A stretch of 64,000 nucleotides of DNA from Chryseobacterium sp. CY350. Lineage in GTDB: Bacteria > Bacteroidota > Bacteroidia > Flavobacteriales > Weeksellaceae. This document shows positions 1 through 8,788 of this stretch, piece by piece. The translations under genes were made by a program, and so were the position numbers. The DNA lies in contig NZ_CP116034.1 of assembly GCF_027945075.1 (NCBI RefSeq), positions 2,976,001 through 3,040,000 of the forward strand, read 5' to 3'. The first letter of the stretch is position 1. Every line of letters begins with the position of its first letter. The notes beneath the pieces are model-generated. The model was not told the DNA's origin. It ran no database searches and worked only from the letters and a program-made list of their open reading frames with translations.

Positions 1-796
1 TACTTAAATTGTTAGTTTTTCGATTGATCAAATTACCATGATAGTCCTGTTTGTATAATATTTCATTGATTCCGTAAAGAAAAGCGCCCCAGCGTCTGTT
101 ATCATATGACGTTGATTGGGGGTTGTAGTGATTTTGGTGCAATATTAAAATTTCATCGATAAATCGTATGTTAAGATTCTCCTTTACCCTTTTTACAAGT
201 TCGTTATCGTCATATGCAATACCCAGGGCTAAAACCTCATTGAAACCCTGTAAAATATCTAAGTCCTGTTTTGTAAGAGCAACGCAGAAATGATAAGCTT
301 CGGGTTTGTATATCGAATGATTATACCACATATTTCCATTAATAGAAGGGGTATGGAGATTAGGATTGGCAATCTGTGTCTTTATTATATTTTCCGGATA
401 AGAAAATTTATAATTGTCTGTTGTTGTTTTGTCTAAAGCAAAACAAGAAAAACTTAAATAATCACGATCTTTAAGATTTTTAGCTGTGTATTCAATAACA
501 TTGTCAAAATGATAACATTCTGGATTCTGTATAATGATTTTGTCTCCCTTAGCATGACGAAAGCCCTCATTAAAGGGAATACATGAATTTTGGTACCATT
601 TATCACTTTTTTCGAGCCGTATAACCTTGAGAAAAGTGAATTCCTTTTGTAAATCTTCAATTCTCTCTTCATCTTCACTTCCATCATCAACAGCGATCAC
701 TTCAATTTGCGCTGAATGTTGAAATCTGGCGATACTATGTAACGTTTTTATAAACAATACTTTTCGGTTGTAATATGATGTAACAATTGAGATCAT
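1..796 (-). CDS. Glycosyltransferase family 2 protein, 3' part outside window
   Basis: Reading the minus strand from an ATG at 794-796 gives 265 uninterrupted codons that run off the left edge, so the C terminus is missing. The N terminus has the GT2 (GT-A fold) pattern: a beta strand ISIVTSYYN and the nucleotide-binding VDDGSEDE at about residues 36-43. Where most GT2 enzymes carry DxD, this protein reads IIQNPEC (about 88-94), a variant of the metal-binding loop. Such proteins transfer a sugar from a nucleotide-sugar donor to a growing glycan at the cytoplasmic face. The gene starts 3 bp after the stop of the upstream GT4 gene, so the two are probably co-transcribed and translationally coupled. 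Donor and acceptor cannot be told from sequence. Confidence 0.85.
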   Translation of the reverse strand, partial: MISIVTSYYNRKVLFIKTLHSIARFQHSAQIEVIAVDDGSEDEERIEDLQKEFTFLKVIRLEKSDKWYQNSCIPFNEGFRHAKGDKIIIQNPECYHFDNVIEYTAKNLKDRDYLSFSCFALDKTTTDNYKFSYPENIIKTQIANPNLHTPSINGNMWYNHSIYKPEAYHFCVALTKQDLDILQGFNEVLALGIAYDDNELVKRVKENLNIRFIDEILILHQNHYNPQSTSYDNRRWGAFLYGINEILYKQDYHGNLINRKTNNLS

Positions 797-799
797 GAG

Positions 800-1948
800 T
801 TAACGTTTGTTTTCATTAAAGATCACTTCAAATTTTTTAATAATTTTTTCTTTGTGCCATTTTTTGGATTCTTGAAAAGATGACTGATTTAGCTGATGCA
901 GTAACTCAGGAGAATTGATAAGGTTTTGCAAATTTTCCAGAAATTTATTTTCATCATCCATCTCAATCAAATAACCGTTTTTCTCATTTACAATATCAGA
1001 AGGACCGTAATTACAGTTATAGGAAATAAGTGCATTACCAGCAAAAAGAGCCTCGAGCAAAACCATACCAAAAGCTTCACTTTTACTCATAAAAAGAAAA
1101 ATTTTGCTTTTTAATAATTCATTTTTTATCTCATCTATTGATAATCTGCCGGTAAAGGAGATCTGAGATGAAAGATTTTTTACTACTACTAATTTTTTTA
1201 ACGATTCCAATTCAGGCCCGTCGCCTACAATTTTAAATTTAAAATCACATAAATTCGTTTTTTCTACGGTTTCTATAAGTGAACGTACGTTTTTATCCTC
1301 ATCCAATCTTCCAACGTAGATTAATTGATTTTCCTTACTTTCAAAATCCATTTCTTGAATGCTTTCAAAAAGTTCACCTACAATGTTCGGAATCAAAAAA
1401 GTACGCTCATTATATTTTTTATAATACTCCACAGATGCTTTATTAATACAAATAATACCACGAAGGTTTTTATAATTAGGACGCAGAAAGTTCCCCCAAA
1501 TTTTACCTCCAACTTCAAAATTTGAATGTTCCCATGCAATAGTTTTGGCAGCAATTTTTTTATTGGTAGAAATTTGTGCAGATAATTTATACCAACAAGA
1601 AATTATAAGATCATATTGCGAATGATTTTTTTTCAACCATTGGTTCATCACGTCCCACTGTCCAAAATCATAAACATATTTTTTTAAATTGTAACGATAA
1701 CGGAATTTTTTTAGATATTTATCTAATAACGGATTAATTTTATTAAAGCCCCAGTGTCCAAAAGAATTTAGAGTATGAATTTTTATTTCTGGGTTAATTT
1801 TATAAAATGTGTTGTCACCCTCCATCAAAAATAATATGCTTACGTCGTATTCTCTTTCACAAAGTTCATTCGCTAGATTAATCATTACTCTCGCAACACC
1901 GCCGGGTTTCACATTCTGGTAATAAACAAAAAGTATTTTTTTTTGCAT
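800..1948 (-). CDS. Glycosyltransferase family 4 (GT-B fold)
   Basis: The protein has 382 residues, normal for GT4. Diagnostic features are the acceptor-side glycine loop PGGVARVMINLA (about 15-26), the start of the donor domain YVGRLDEDKN (about 211-220) and the retaining-enzyme motif with E291 and E299 in SEAFGMVLLEAL. It is predicted to be a cytoplasmic retaining glycosyltransferase using a nucleotide-activated sugar. It lies 2 bp after the preceding GT2 gene and 3 bp before the next GT2, within a tightly packed run of four genes (3998 to 1). The sugar specificity is not readable from the sequence. Confidence 0.92.
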   Translation of the reverse strand: MQKKILFVYYQNVKPGGVARVMINLANELCEREYDVSILFLMEGDNTFYKINPEIKIHTLNSFGHWGFNKINPLLDKYLKKFRYRYNLKKYVYDFGQWDVMNQWLKKNHSQYDLIISCWYKLSAQISTNKKIAAKTIAWEHSNFEVGGKIWGNFLRPNYKNLRGIICINKASVEYYKKYNERTFLIPNIVGELFESIQEMDFESKENQLIYVGRLDEDKNVRSLIETVEKTNLCDFKFKIVGDGPELESLKKLVVVKNLSSQISFTGRLSIDEIKNELLKSKIFLFMSKSEAFGMVLLEALFAGNALISYNCNYGPSDIVNEKNGYLIEMDDENKFLENLQNLINSPELLHQLNQSSFQESKKWHKEKIIKKFEVIFNENKR

Positions 1949-1950
1949 AA

Positions 1951-2847
1951 CTAAATGAATTTTGAAAACGGATATACGAGATAAGCAAGCAATTTTATCT
2001 TAGGAGCTTTAAGTTCCGTCGTTATCTTTTTTAAAGATCTGCCGTCAATCTTCGCAAATTTAATATAACCACCCAAATTCCTCAGAATAGTCACAGGATT
2101 ACTCCATAATTTTGTGCTGTACGTGTTTAGGAAAGCTTTGTAGTTTTCGGCTAAACCGAAAGCGTTTTTTTTGTCGTAAAATTGATTGGCAAGAGATTGT
2201 TCATCATCTTTGTCGCGAAAATATATTCTCGTAACTTGATTGATACAATAGTGAAATCCAAGTTGATCAAACTGAAATTGGAAAACACCTTCCGGAATAA
2301 ATCCTTTTCCTGCAAGATTGCCAAAATTTAATTTCATCTTTTTGTAAATTTCGGTTTTTCCCATTCCCCATTTATCACCCTTTATTTTGTATGTATACCG
2401 CATATCGAAAATACTGCATATCAAAGGGTCATTTGGAAATTTGTCGCCTACTACATTTCCGAATTGATCTTCGCAAAGGGTTGAAACAAAAACAATATTC
2501 TGACTTTCTGCTATACCTTCCCAAGTATTTACAAGAATTTCCATAGAATCTGCCGGTAATGCGTCATCAGAATCTAAAGGTGAAAAATACTGACCTTCAG
2601 CCAAATCAATCCCTCGAAAAAATGTTAAGAATTTATGTTGATTTTCCTGAAAATAATAACGGATTTTAAAATCAGCCTCTTTCTGGAATTTTTCAACTAA
2701 ATCTTTAGTATTATCGGTAGAGCCGTCATCAATCACGATCCACTCAAAATCTTTGAATGTCTGCTTTTGCAAGGACTCAAATACTCTTGGCAATGTATGC
2801 GCACGATTATACGATGGTGTAAGAATAGTTACTTTTGGAGTATTCAT
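1951..2847 (-). CDS. Glycosyltransferase family 2
   Basis: The protein has 298 residues. It shows a full GT-A signature: VTILTPSYNRAHTLPRV at the N terminus, the nucleotide-binding IDDGSTDNT (about 39-47) and the metal-binding LDSDDALP (about 91-98). The start codon ATG shares its A with the TAA stop of the upstream GT4 gene (TAATG at 2845-2849), so translation is probably coupled. The family makes beta or alpha linkages with UDP- or dTDP-sugars; the acceptor is unknown. Confidence 0.92.
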   Translation of the reverse strand: MNTPKVTILTPSYNRAHTLPRVFESLQKQTFKDFEWIVIDDGSTDNTKDLVEKFQKEADFKIRYYFQENQHKFLTFFRGIDLAEGQYFSPLDSDDALPADSMEILVNTWEGIAESQNIVFVSTLCEDQFGNVVGDKFPNDPLICSIFDMRYTYKIKGDKWGMGKTEIYKKMKLNFGNLAGKGFIPEGVFQFQFDQLGFHYCINQVTRIYFRDKDDEQSLANQFYDKKNAFGLAENYKAFLNTYSTKLWSNPVTILRNLGGYIKFAKIDGRSLKKITTELKAPKIKLLAYLVYPFSKFI

Positions 2848-3998
2848 TATTTCTGTTGATATTGGCTAAGAAATACTTCTGTCACCTCATTATAGATTTT
2901 TTGATTGTCAAATTTTTCTATAGCTTTTTCTGTGTTATTTTTTATTTTAGCTGGAATTTCAGGATTTGTAAGAAACAATTTCATTCCTTCGTAGATCGAG
3001 TTTTCATCTGGTTCTACGAGATAGCCATCTTCCTGATGATTGATCATTTCCGGAATTCCGCCTACATTAGTGCTGACTATCGGAATGTTGAGACCCATAA
3101 CTTCGCCAATTGTTAAAGGATAAGATTCAGATTCTGAAGGCAAAACAAAAAAATCTGAATTCTTAATAAAGGGATAAGGATTGGTTTGTGTGTCAAGCAA
3201 CAAAAATGTTTTTTCAACTTTCAACTCTGCAGCTTGTTTTTTTAAATTTTCCATTTCGCCACCACCACCAATAACGGCAACTGCATGTAAAAATCCTTCA
3301 TCTAATAACTTTCTATGAATATTCATTAAAGTATGGTAGTTTTTCCTGCTGTGCAGCCTTCCCATTGATGAAAATACGGGATGTAAATCATAATTTACCG
3401 GAAATTCTGTGGATTTCTTTTTTATTTCGTCCATTTTAATGGAGTTGTAGATCACCGAACTTTTTGGATATTCTATATGATAAAGATCTTTAATAACGTC
3501 TCTTGTCTGTTTCGAACCGAATATTACCCAATCAAATTTTTTCAGATTATTAATTCGGTTTAAAACCCTTTCCCGATCAGGATCGTAACTTACATCTGTA
3601 TGAAACCATGCAATTTTTTTTGACTTTAAAGGACTTGATAATATGTTTTCAAACTCTGAATAAGTAGGTGCAATTTCTATATCAAAATTGTCTCTGATGA
3701 TATTTTTGTAAAGTAGTTTTGGATTTTTTCTGTAAAAGAGGAGGGTTAAATTTCTCTTAATCAGTTGAAATGTTCTGAGAAATTTATTAGTACTCATATC
3801 CTCTTTTCCTTTTTGAAAAGTGATGAGTTTAATGTCTTTAGGAATATCAGATCTCAATTCACCCTGATTGAGGGTAAGGAAAAACGTGATATCAAAGAGA
3901 TCTCTCGGAAGATTTTCTAAAAGATCGAGAAGAACTCTTTCTACACCTCCCATTTCCATTGATCTGTGGCGGAAAAGTACTTTTATTTTCTGATGCAT
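2847..3998 (-). CDS. Glycosyltransferase family 4
   Basis: The protein has 383 residues. GT-B fold markers are EMGGVERVLLDLL (about 15-27), SMGRLHSRKNYHTLM at the start of the C-terminal domain (about 211-225) and the E-x7-E retaining motif with E291 and E299 in SESYPLTIGEV. It is the promoter-proximal gene of the four-gene minus-strand run ending at the window edge. Its start faces away from the methyltransferase gene at 4093, and the 94 bp between them hold the methyltransferase promoter. A promoter for this gene could not be assigned with confidence. Confidence 0.92.
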   Translation of the reverse strand: MHQKIKVLFRHRSMEMGGVERVLLDLLENLPRDLFDITFFLTLNQGELRSDIPKDIKLITFQKGKEDMSTNKFLRTFQLIKRNLTLLFYRKNPKLLYKNIIRDNFDIEIAPTYSEFENILSSPLKSKKIAWFHTDVSYDPDRERVLNRINNLKKFDWVIFGSKQTRDVIKDLYHIEYPKSSVIYNSIKMDEIKKKSTEFPVNYDLHPVFSSMGRLHSRKNYHTLMNIHRKLLDEGFLHAVAVIGGGGEMENLKKQAAELKVEKTFLLLDTQTNPYPFIKNSDFFVLPSESESYPLTIGEVMGLNIPIVSTNVGGIPEMINHQEDGYLVEPDENSIYEGMKLFLTNPEIPAKIKNNTEKAIEKFDNQKIYNEVTEVFLSQYQQK

Positions 3999-4045
3999 TT
4001 GTGTAGTTTCTAAAAAAAATAATTCTTAAAAAAGCAAATATAAGA

Positions 4046-4073
4046 TTGTTTGAGCAATTCTTTTGTATTTTTG
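4046..4073 (+). promoter_or_regulatory. Bacteroidetes-type promoter of the methyltransferase gene
   Basis: A perfect -7 box TAnnTTTG (TATTTTTG, 4066-4073) is preceded by TTG at 4046-4048 with a 17-bp spacer. Transcription would start near 4080. That rules out a TTG codon at 4063 as the translation start, and leaves the ATG at 4093. Confidence 0.65.
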
Positions 4074-4092
4074 CATCTCAAAACATAATTGT

Positions 4093-4869
4093 ATGAGTAA
4101 AGTCGCAGAAATTGCAACAACATTTTTTGGATATTTAAAACGTCCCGATCTATATCCTGAGTTAAGAAGAAAAATCTGGAAAAATCTTTTTAATCGTTCG
4201 TCTGCCTTACGTGGTAAAGAAGAGGCAGAGATTTGGTGTAAAAACTTAGCAGTTTCCGAAAAAGATTTTATTGAGAAAGTTCTGAAAATTCCATTTGTTT
4301 CTTTTGAAGCACTTTTCCCTCAAGAATATGAAGCAGCTTTACAAGCACAAGAAAAAGCCCCAATAAAGATGGGTGGCGCAGGTTCGCTAAGTGTTATTTA
4401 CTATATTAATGAATATGTATCTTCACACAGATCGATAGAGACAGGCGTTGCTTACGGATGGTCTTCTTTTGCGGCTTTAGCATCTTTAGTAAAAAGAAAC
4501 GGAACACTTTTCAGTTCAGACATGCCTTATATTTTACAGAATCAAAGTGAAGATTTTGTAGGATGTGTAATTCCGGAAAAATATAAAAACAATTGGGATC
4601 TTTATCGTTTTGCAGATAAAGAATCTTTACCTAAAATATTTGCAAAAGCAGATTCTTTAGATGTTGTACATTATGATAGTGACAAAACCTATGACGGAAG
4701 AATCTGGGCATACACGCTATTATGGGATAGATTAAGAGTAGGCGGAGTTTTCATGAGTGATGATATTGGCGATAATGCTGCTTTTAAAGACTATTGTGAA
4801 AGTAAAGGCATCAGTCCTCACATTATAGAGTTTGATGGTAAATATGCAGGAGTCGCAATAAAAAATTAA
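4093..4869 (+). CDS. Class I SAM-dependent methyltransferase
   Basis: The protein has 258 residues from the ATG at 4093; an in-frame TTG at 4063 lies inside the -7 promoter box and is rejected. Motif I of the Rossmann-like methyltransferase fold is visible as SIETGVAYGWSSFAAL (about 116-131), followed by an acidic strand FSSDMPY and the post-motif strand LDVVHYDSDKTYDG, then LRVGGVFMSDD (about 218-228). It resembles sugar or small-molecule O-methyltransferases of the Methyltransf_24 type. It is one of two genes in the polysaccharide locus on the opposite strand and has its own promoter and terminator. Inference: it may methylate a sugar of the exported glycan, possibly as a chain-end cap. The substrate is not proven by sequence. 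Confidence 0.8.
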   Translation: MSKVAEIATTFFGYLKRPDLYPELRRKIWKNLFNRSSALRGKEEAEIWCKNLAVSEKDFIEKVLKIPFVSFEALFPQEYEAALQAQEKAPIKMGGAGSLSVIYYINEYVSSHRSIETGVAYGWSSFAALASLVKRNGTLFSSDMPYILQNQSEDFVGCVIPEKYKNNWDLYRFADKESLPKIFAKADSLDVVHYDSDKTYDGRIWAYTLLWDRLRVGGVFMSDDIGDNAAFKDYCESKGISPHIIEFDGKYAGVAIKN

Positions 4870-4871
4870 TG

Positions 4872-4904
4872 AATAAACCACAGATTTTTTCTCTGTGGTT
4901 TATT
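4872..4904. terminator. Bidirectional terminator between convergent genes
   Basis: A perfect 13-bp inverted repeat (AATAAACCACAGA at 4872-4884, complement at 4892-4904) encloses a 7-nt T-rich loop. It lies right after the methyltransferase stop at 4869 and before the convergent GT2 gene that ends at 4953. Confidence 0.75.
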
Positions 4905-4952
4905 ATTTCAATTGTATAGAAGCTATATTCTTTATTTACTGACTTTGACAGT

Positions 4953-5921
4953 CTAAGATTGGGAAAGTTTGTTTAATATTTTTGCATTTAGGAAGAAAAT
5001 CTTTTTGCCAAGTATTAAAAGCATTCTGTTCTTATAATAGAATACATCTTTACCAATGTTTTTATAGATCCCCATCATTTTTGAAAAGCCATTATAATCG
5101 TAGTATTTCTTAGAGACGGTAATTGATTTCTTCACTAAGTTTTTTGAAGGGTTTTTGTAAATATTCAAATATTCGCCTGGATTAAAGCTGTCGTATGAAT
5201 CTTGTCCTTTTTCTAAGCGCTCCTTGTATAATTCTTTAGCTTTATTAACAAAAAGGTTTTTAATCACTTTATCTTGCTGCCTAGACATCGACGTGTCCAA
5301 AACTCTATATTTTAAAAGTGGTTCGTTAATGTTTCCAAAAGAATAATTTTCTGTCATCATTTGAAGGTAAAGGTCATAATCTTCACAATATTGCATTTTC
5401 TCACGATACCTGATTTTTTTATCATTGCGAAATAGTAATACAGGATGATACATGGATATGTTTTTAAGCATATTTTTTTTTATATGATCATCAGATGACA
5501 GAGCAAGCAGTAGTTTAGTATTGTTTCCCTCTCTATCAATAAGTTGGAGATCGCTACCTACCATGAAAATGTTTTTGTTTTTTTCAAGATAATCTAACTG
5601 CTTTTCAAAACGATCCGGAGCAGAAATGTCATCTGCATCCATCCTGGCAATAAATTCTGTATCTGCCATTTCCAAACCGCGGTTCAGATTGATGATGAAT
5701 CCTTTAGAACCTTGGTTTTCAGTATTTTTTATAAGTTTAATTCGCTGGTCTTTTTCCTCAAAATCTTCAAGTATTTGCAGGGAATTGTCAGTGGAAGCAT
5801 CTTCGAATATAATGAATTTAAAATTTGAGTAGCTTTGATTCAAAATAGATTCTACCGCATCTTTTAGATAATCTTCTGCATTAAAAACAGACATTACAAC
5901 CGTTATTTTTTTTGTTTCCAT
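4953..5921 (-). CDS. Glycosyltransferase family 2
   Basis: The protein has 322 residues. GT-A motifs are ITVVMSVFNAEDYL at the N terminus, a nucleotide-binding FEDASTDNS (about 39-47) and the catalytic metal loop RMDADDIS (about 93-100). The C-terminal third is Lys/Tyr-rich with no extra domain recognised. The gene follows the GT4 at 5925 with a 3-bp gap and ends at the bidirectional terminator, making it the last gene of the transcription unit that starts at or above 7704. Confidence 0.92.
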   Translation of the reverse strand: METKKITVVMSVFNAEDYLKDAVESILNQSYSNFKFIIFEDASTDNSLQILEDFEEKDQRIKLIKNTENQGSKGFIINLNRGLEMADTEFIARMDADDISAPDRFEKQLDYLEKNKNIFMVGSDLQLIDREGNNTKLLLALSSDDHIKKNMLKNISMYHPVLLFRNDKKIRYREKMQYCEDYDLYLQMMTENYSFGNINEPLLKYRVLDTSMSRQQDKVIKNLFVNKAKELYKERLEKGQDSYDSFNPGEYLNIYKNPSKNLVKKSITVSKKYYDYNGFSKMMGIYKNIGKDVFYYKNRMLLILGKKIFFLNAKILNKLSQS

Positions 5922-5924
5922 ACT

Positions 5925-7085
5925 TCAATTATTCTTTACCAGTGACTGAAATAATTCCTCCCATCTCTTCATTATGTTTGCGATTTCATACTTTTTTGTA
6001 GTTAATAAAGCGCGTTCAGAAAAAATTTGCCTTAAACTCTCATCTTCTATCAAGGTAATAATTTTTTCTGCAAGCATTTCAATATTTCCCAGTTCGACAA
6101 GAAATCCATTCTTACCATCTTCTATAAGCTCCTCCGGGCCAAATTTGCAGTTAAACGAAACAGCAGGTATTCCTAATGCTAGCGCTTCCATTAGAACTAA
6201 AACAAAACCTTCATTTCTGGAACTTAAAATAAAGATCGAACTCTCTAAGTATTTTTCTGCGATATTTGGCACAGACTTTTTGAGAAAAATAGTATCTTCT
6301 AAATTTAGATCCTTAATCTGTCTGAGAATATTATCTTCCAGACTTCCTTCTCCGAAAATATTAAGAATCCATTCAGGATGCTTTTCTTTTACTATTTTCC
6401 ACGCCTCAACAAGATAGTCAAATCCTTTTTCTTTTTCTAATCTTCCAACTGCAATCGCAGTTTTACTCGTCAAATTAGGTCTTGGGAGGCTTAGATCAAT
6501 CGTAAGAGGATTGCCAATAACAGTGATATTTGAAAAAAAGAGTTTCCATGTCTTTGCATCATCATTGCTCAAAACAACAATTTTTTCATAACGCGACATC
6601 TTACTTCGCAGATTTTTAATTTGAAGTAAAGACTTTATTCTTAAGATATGAAAAGGTTTTGTCAAAATTCTCAAAGGTGAATTATCAAAATTCAAATGAA
6701 ATTCTAAGACCTTTTTACTTTTGTCTTTTATCTTATAGAGAAATTTATATTCTGCACCCAAAACCATAGAAACACATACATCAACCTGGTTTTCCAACAG
6801 AAACTTTTCTACTAAATTTTCGTAGGATACCATGAATTTTTTGATGCTTTTTCTTCTTTCAAAAAAGCCTAAAGATTTTAACCTGAAAGTCGGATCATCA
6901 AGATTCAGATGAATTAGTTTTACTTCGGAACTAAATGGAAAAAATACAGCACTTTGAAACTGTCTGTAAGTTATAATGGTGACATCATAATCTAAAACAT
7001 CAGCCATATAATTGGCTTTAATGCTTAAAACCCTGTTAATACCGGATGGTTCGCGCAGATGAGGGATGAAATAAACAATTTTCAT
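5925..7085 (-). CDS. Glycosyltransferase family 4
   Basis: The protein has 386 residues. The N terminus MKIVYFIPHLREPSGINRV carries the GT4 glycine loop with a small variation. The donor domain opens with AVGRLEKEKGFDYLVEAW (about 212-229), and the retaining motif has E292 and E300 in NEGFVLVLMEALALG. It is a retaining, nucleotide-sugar-dependent cytoplasmic enzyme. It lies 3 bp upstream of the GT2 gene and 55 bp downstream of the hexapeptide acetyltransferase. Confidence 0.92.
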   Translation of the reverse strand: MKIVYFIPHLREPSGINRVLSIKANYMADVLDYDVTIITYRQFQSAVFFPFSSEVKLIHLNLDDPTFRLKSLGFFERRKSIKKFMVSYENLVEKFLLENQVDVCVSMVLGAEYKFLYKIKDKSKKVLEFHLNFDNSPLRILTKPFHILRIKSLLQIKNLRSKMSRYEKIVVLSNDDAKTWKLFFSNITVIGNPLTIDLSLPRPNLTSKTAIAVGRLEKEKGFDYLVEAWKIVKEKHPEWILNIFGEGSLEDNILRQIKDLNLEDTIFLKKSVPNIAEKYLESSIFILSSRNEGFVLVLMEALALGIPAVSFNCKFGPEELIEDGKNGFLVELGNIEMLAEKIITLIEDESLRQIFSERALLTTKKYEIANIMKRWEELFQSLVKNN

Positions 7086-7140
7086 TCAATATGCTTTTAA
7101 AATAAAATATGATTAAAATTTTTAGTTACTACACGATAAA

Positions 7141-7704
7141 TCAGATAGTATGAAAAATTAAATCTTGTTTTGCCTTCACAATTGTATTGCTGGGAACATC
7201 TTTATAGACCAAAACTCCCGATCCCAAAATACAGTTGTCACCTATGGTAACATCTTTTAAAATAGTAACATTCGCACCGGTCCAAACATTATCGCCCATT
7301 TTTATTTTTCCAATATTAAATTTGGTCTTCGAAACAGAAAACGGATTGGTTGTATGATGATGATTGTGATCGAAAATTTTTAGTCCTTCGCCCAAAATGC
7401 AATTTCTACCTATTTCTATTTCCCCAAGACACGAAATGGTAGCTCTTGTAATATAAGTGTTTTCTCCAATAATTAACTTTGCGTTTGGCTTTACAGTAAG
7501 ATAATTAGATTGGTTTATCGTGACATTTTCTTCGATTATAAATTCTGCTTCAGGAGAAATATCAAAAAAATTATTCTTACCAAGTTTAAAAGAAGGGTGG
7601 ACATTGCTTTTTTTTGTAAAAAAAAGACTTTTATTCTTTTCAGCAGTGCAAGTATCTGCGAAATTTTTTAGTTTTATCAATATAAAGCCTAAAATACTTT
7701 TCAT
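7141..7704 (-). CDS. Hexapeptide-repeat (left-handed beta-helix) O-acetyltransferase
   Basis: The protein has 187 residues with repeated [LIV]GxxxxI-type hexapeptides from about residue 50 to 175, for example IEIGRNCILGEG, IKMGDNVWTGANVTI and VTIGDNCILGSGVLV. This is the left-handed beta-helix acyltransferase fold, most like the maltose/galactoside and WcaF-type O-acetyltransferases. A His-rich loop DHNHHHTTNP (about 116-125) supplies the likely catalytic histidine. It would transfer acetyl from acetyl-CoA to a glycan hydroxyl. It is the first gene of a minus-strand run and faces the divergent GT2 gene at 7777. Confidence 0.87.
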   Translation of the reverse strand: MKSILGFILIKLKNFADTCTAEKNKSLFFTKKSNVHPSFKLGKNNFFDISPEAEFIIEENVTINQSNYLTVKPNAKLIIGENTYITRATISCLGEIEIGRNCILGEGLKIFDHNHHHTTNPFSVSKTKFNIGKIKMGDNVWTGANVTILKDVTIGDNCILGSGVLVYKDVPSNTIVKAKQDLIFHTI

Positions 7705-7776
7705 CTAAAAATGTTTTTCATTCAAAAGTATTAAAATTCTTTATATTTTCGCCATTTATTAACAACAAACAATTTG

Positions 7777-8784
7777 ATGAAAAGCAATAAGCCCTTAATT
7801 AGTGTCAATATTCCTATTTTTAAATGCGAGAAGCATATTTTAAGATGCCTGGAATCTGTAAAGAATCAAACATACAAAAATTTCGAAATCATACTCGTAA
7901 ATGATTGTACACCAGACGATAGTATGTTTTTGGTTGATCGTTTTGTACATGACAATCCATTTTTAAATATTAAAGTTATAAATCACGAGCAGAATTCTGG
8001 TCTGTCTGTGGTTAGGAATACGGGTATTGCAGCATCGGCAGGAGAATACATATATTTTCTGGATAGTGACGACGAAATTACTGCAGAATGTCTTCAGGTT
8101 TTGATCGATCATATTTTAAAAACAAAAGCACAGATAGTGATTGCCCAAAATCGTTGGATTAATACTTTTGATAACACAACCAAAGATTTTGGTTTTCCTA
8201 CGCTTTCAGACAAAAAATATTATGACAATAATCTTGAACTCTTTTCTGTTTATAGTGAGGGTGGTTTTCCGTCATCTTCGTGGAATAAATTGATAAATAA
8301 AGAATTTATCATTAAAAACGAAGTTTATTTCGTACCAGGATTGTTTGCACAAGATGAGCTTTGGTTTTTCCATTTGCTTTTAAAGACAGATACTTTAGCG
8401 ATAGTTGATGACATTACTTATCTATATTATCTCCACGGAGAATCTGTGATTTTTAATAGGAAGAAAAAGAATTTTGAAAACTTTCTCACAATTCTCGAAT
8501 ATTTCTCTCATGCTTACAGAGACGAGAATAATTTAGTTTTGAAAAAGCTGATCAAGAAAAAGATCGTTCTCTTTAAAGAAATGGTTCTCATCATGCAATG
8601 GCGAGCTTTGAAAGATAGTTACTATCTCAAAACCAATATTTTAAGAATGCGAAAATTAACAAAACTAAATTTTTCAGATTACTTTTCTTCAGATTTTTCT
8701 TTAGATGTAAAAAAGAAAAATTTTTTTCAGAATATCCCCTCGAAACTTGCGACAAAGTTATTTATATGGCGCTTTGAGAGATGA
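7777..8784 (+). CDS. Glycosyltransferase family 2, plus-strand
   Basis: The protein has 335 residues from the ATG at 7777; the codon just upstream is an in-frame TTG, which is a less likely start. GT-A motifs are LISVNIPIFKCEKHI, nucleotide-binding VNDCTPDD (about 41-48) and metal-binding FLDSDDE (about 94-100). This is one of two plus-strand genes in an otherwise minus-strand locus. It converges on the next GT2 gene, whose stop is only 4 bp away, leaving no room for an intergenic terminator. A near-match -7 box (TATATTTT) occurs at about 7742-7749. Its C terminus is rich in Lys and Phe, as in many cytoplasmic enzymes that sit on the membrane surface. Confidence 0.9.
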   Translation: MKSNKPLISVNIPIFKCEKHILRCLESVKNQTYKNFEIILVNDCTPDDSMFLVDRFVHDNPFLNIKVINHEQNSGLSVVRNTGIAASAGEYIYFLDSDDEITAECLQVLIDHILKTKAQIVIAQNRWINTFDNTTKDFGFPTLSDKKYYDNNLELFSVYSEGGFPSSSWNKLINKEFIIKNEVYFVPGLFAQDELWFFHLLLKTDTLAIVDDITYLYYLHGESVIFNRKKKNFENFLTILEYFSHAYRDENNLVLKKLIKKKIVLFKEMVLIMQWRALKDSYYLKTNILRMRKLTKLNFSDYFSSDFSLDVKKKNFFQNIPSKLATKLFIWRFER

Positions 8785-8788
8785 TCTT

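Noticed and set aside
454..690. Open frame of 78 codons on the minus strand
   Set aside because: It is an alternative frame inside the partial GT2 gene at 1-796, whose own frame shows GT2 motifs.
5974..6417. 147-codon plus-strand frame
   Set aside because: Antisense shadow of the GT4 gene at 5925-7085.
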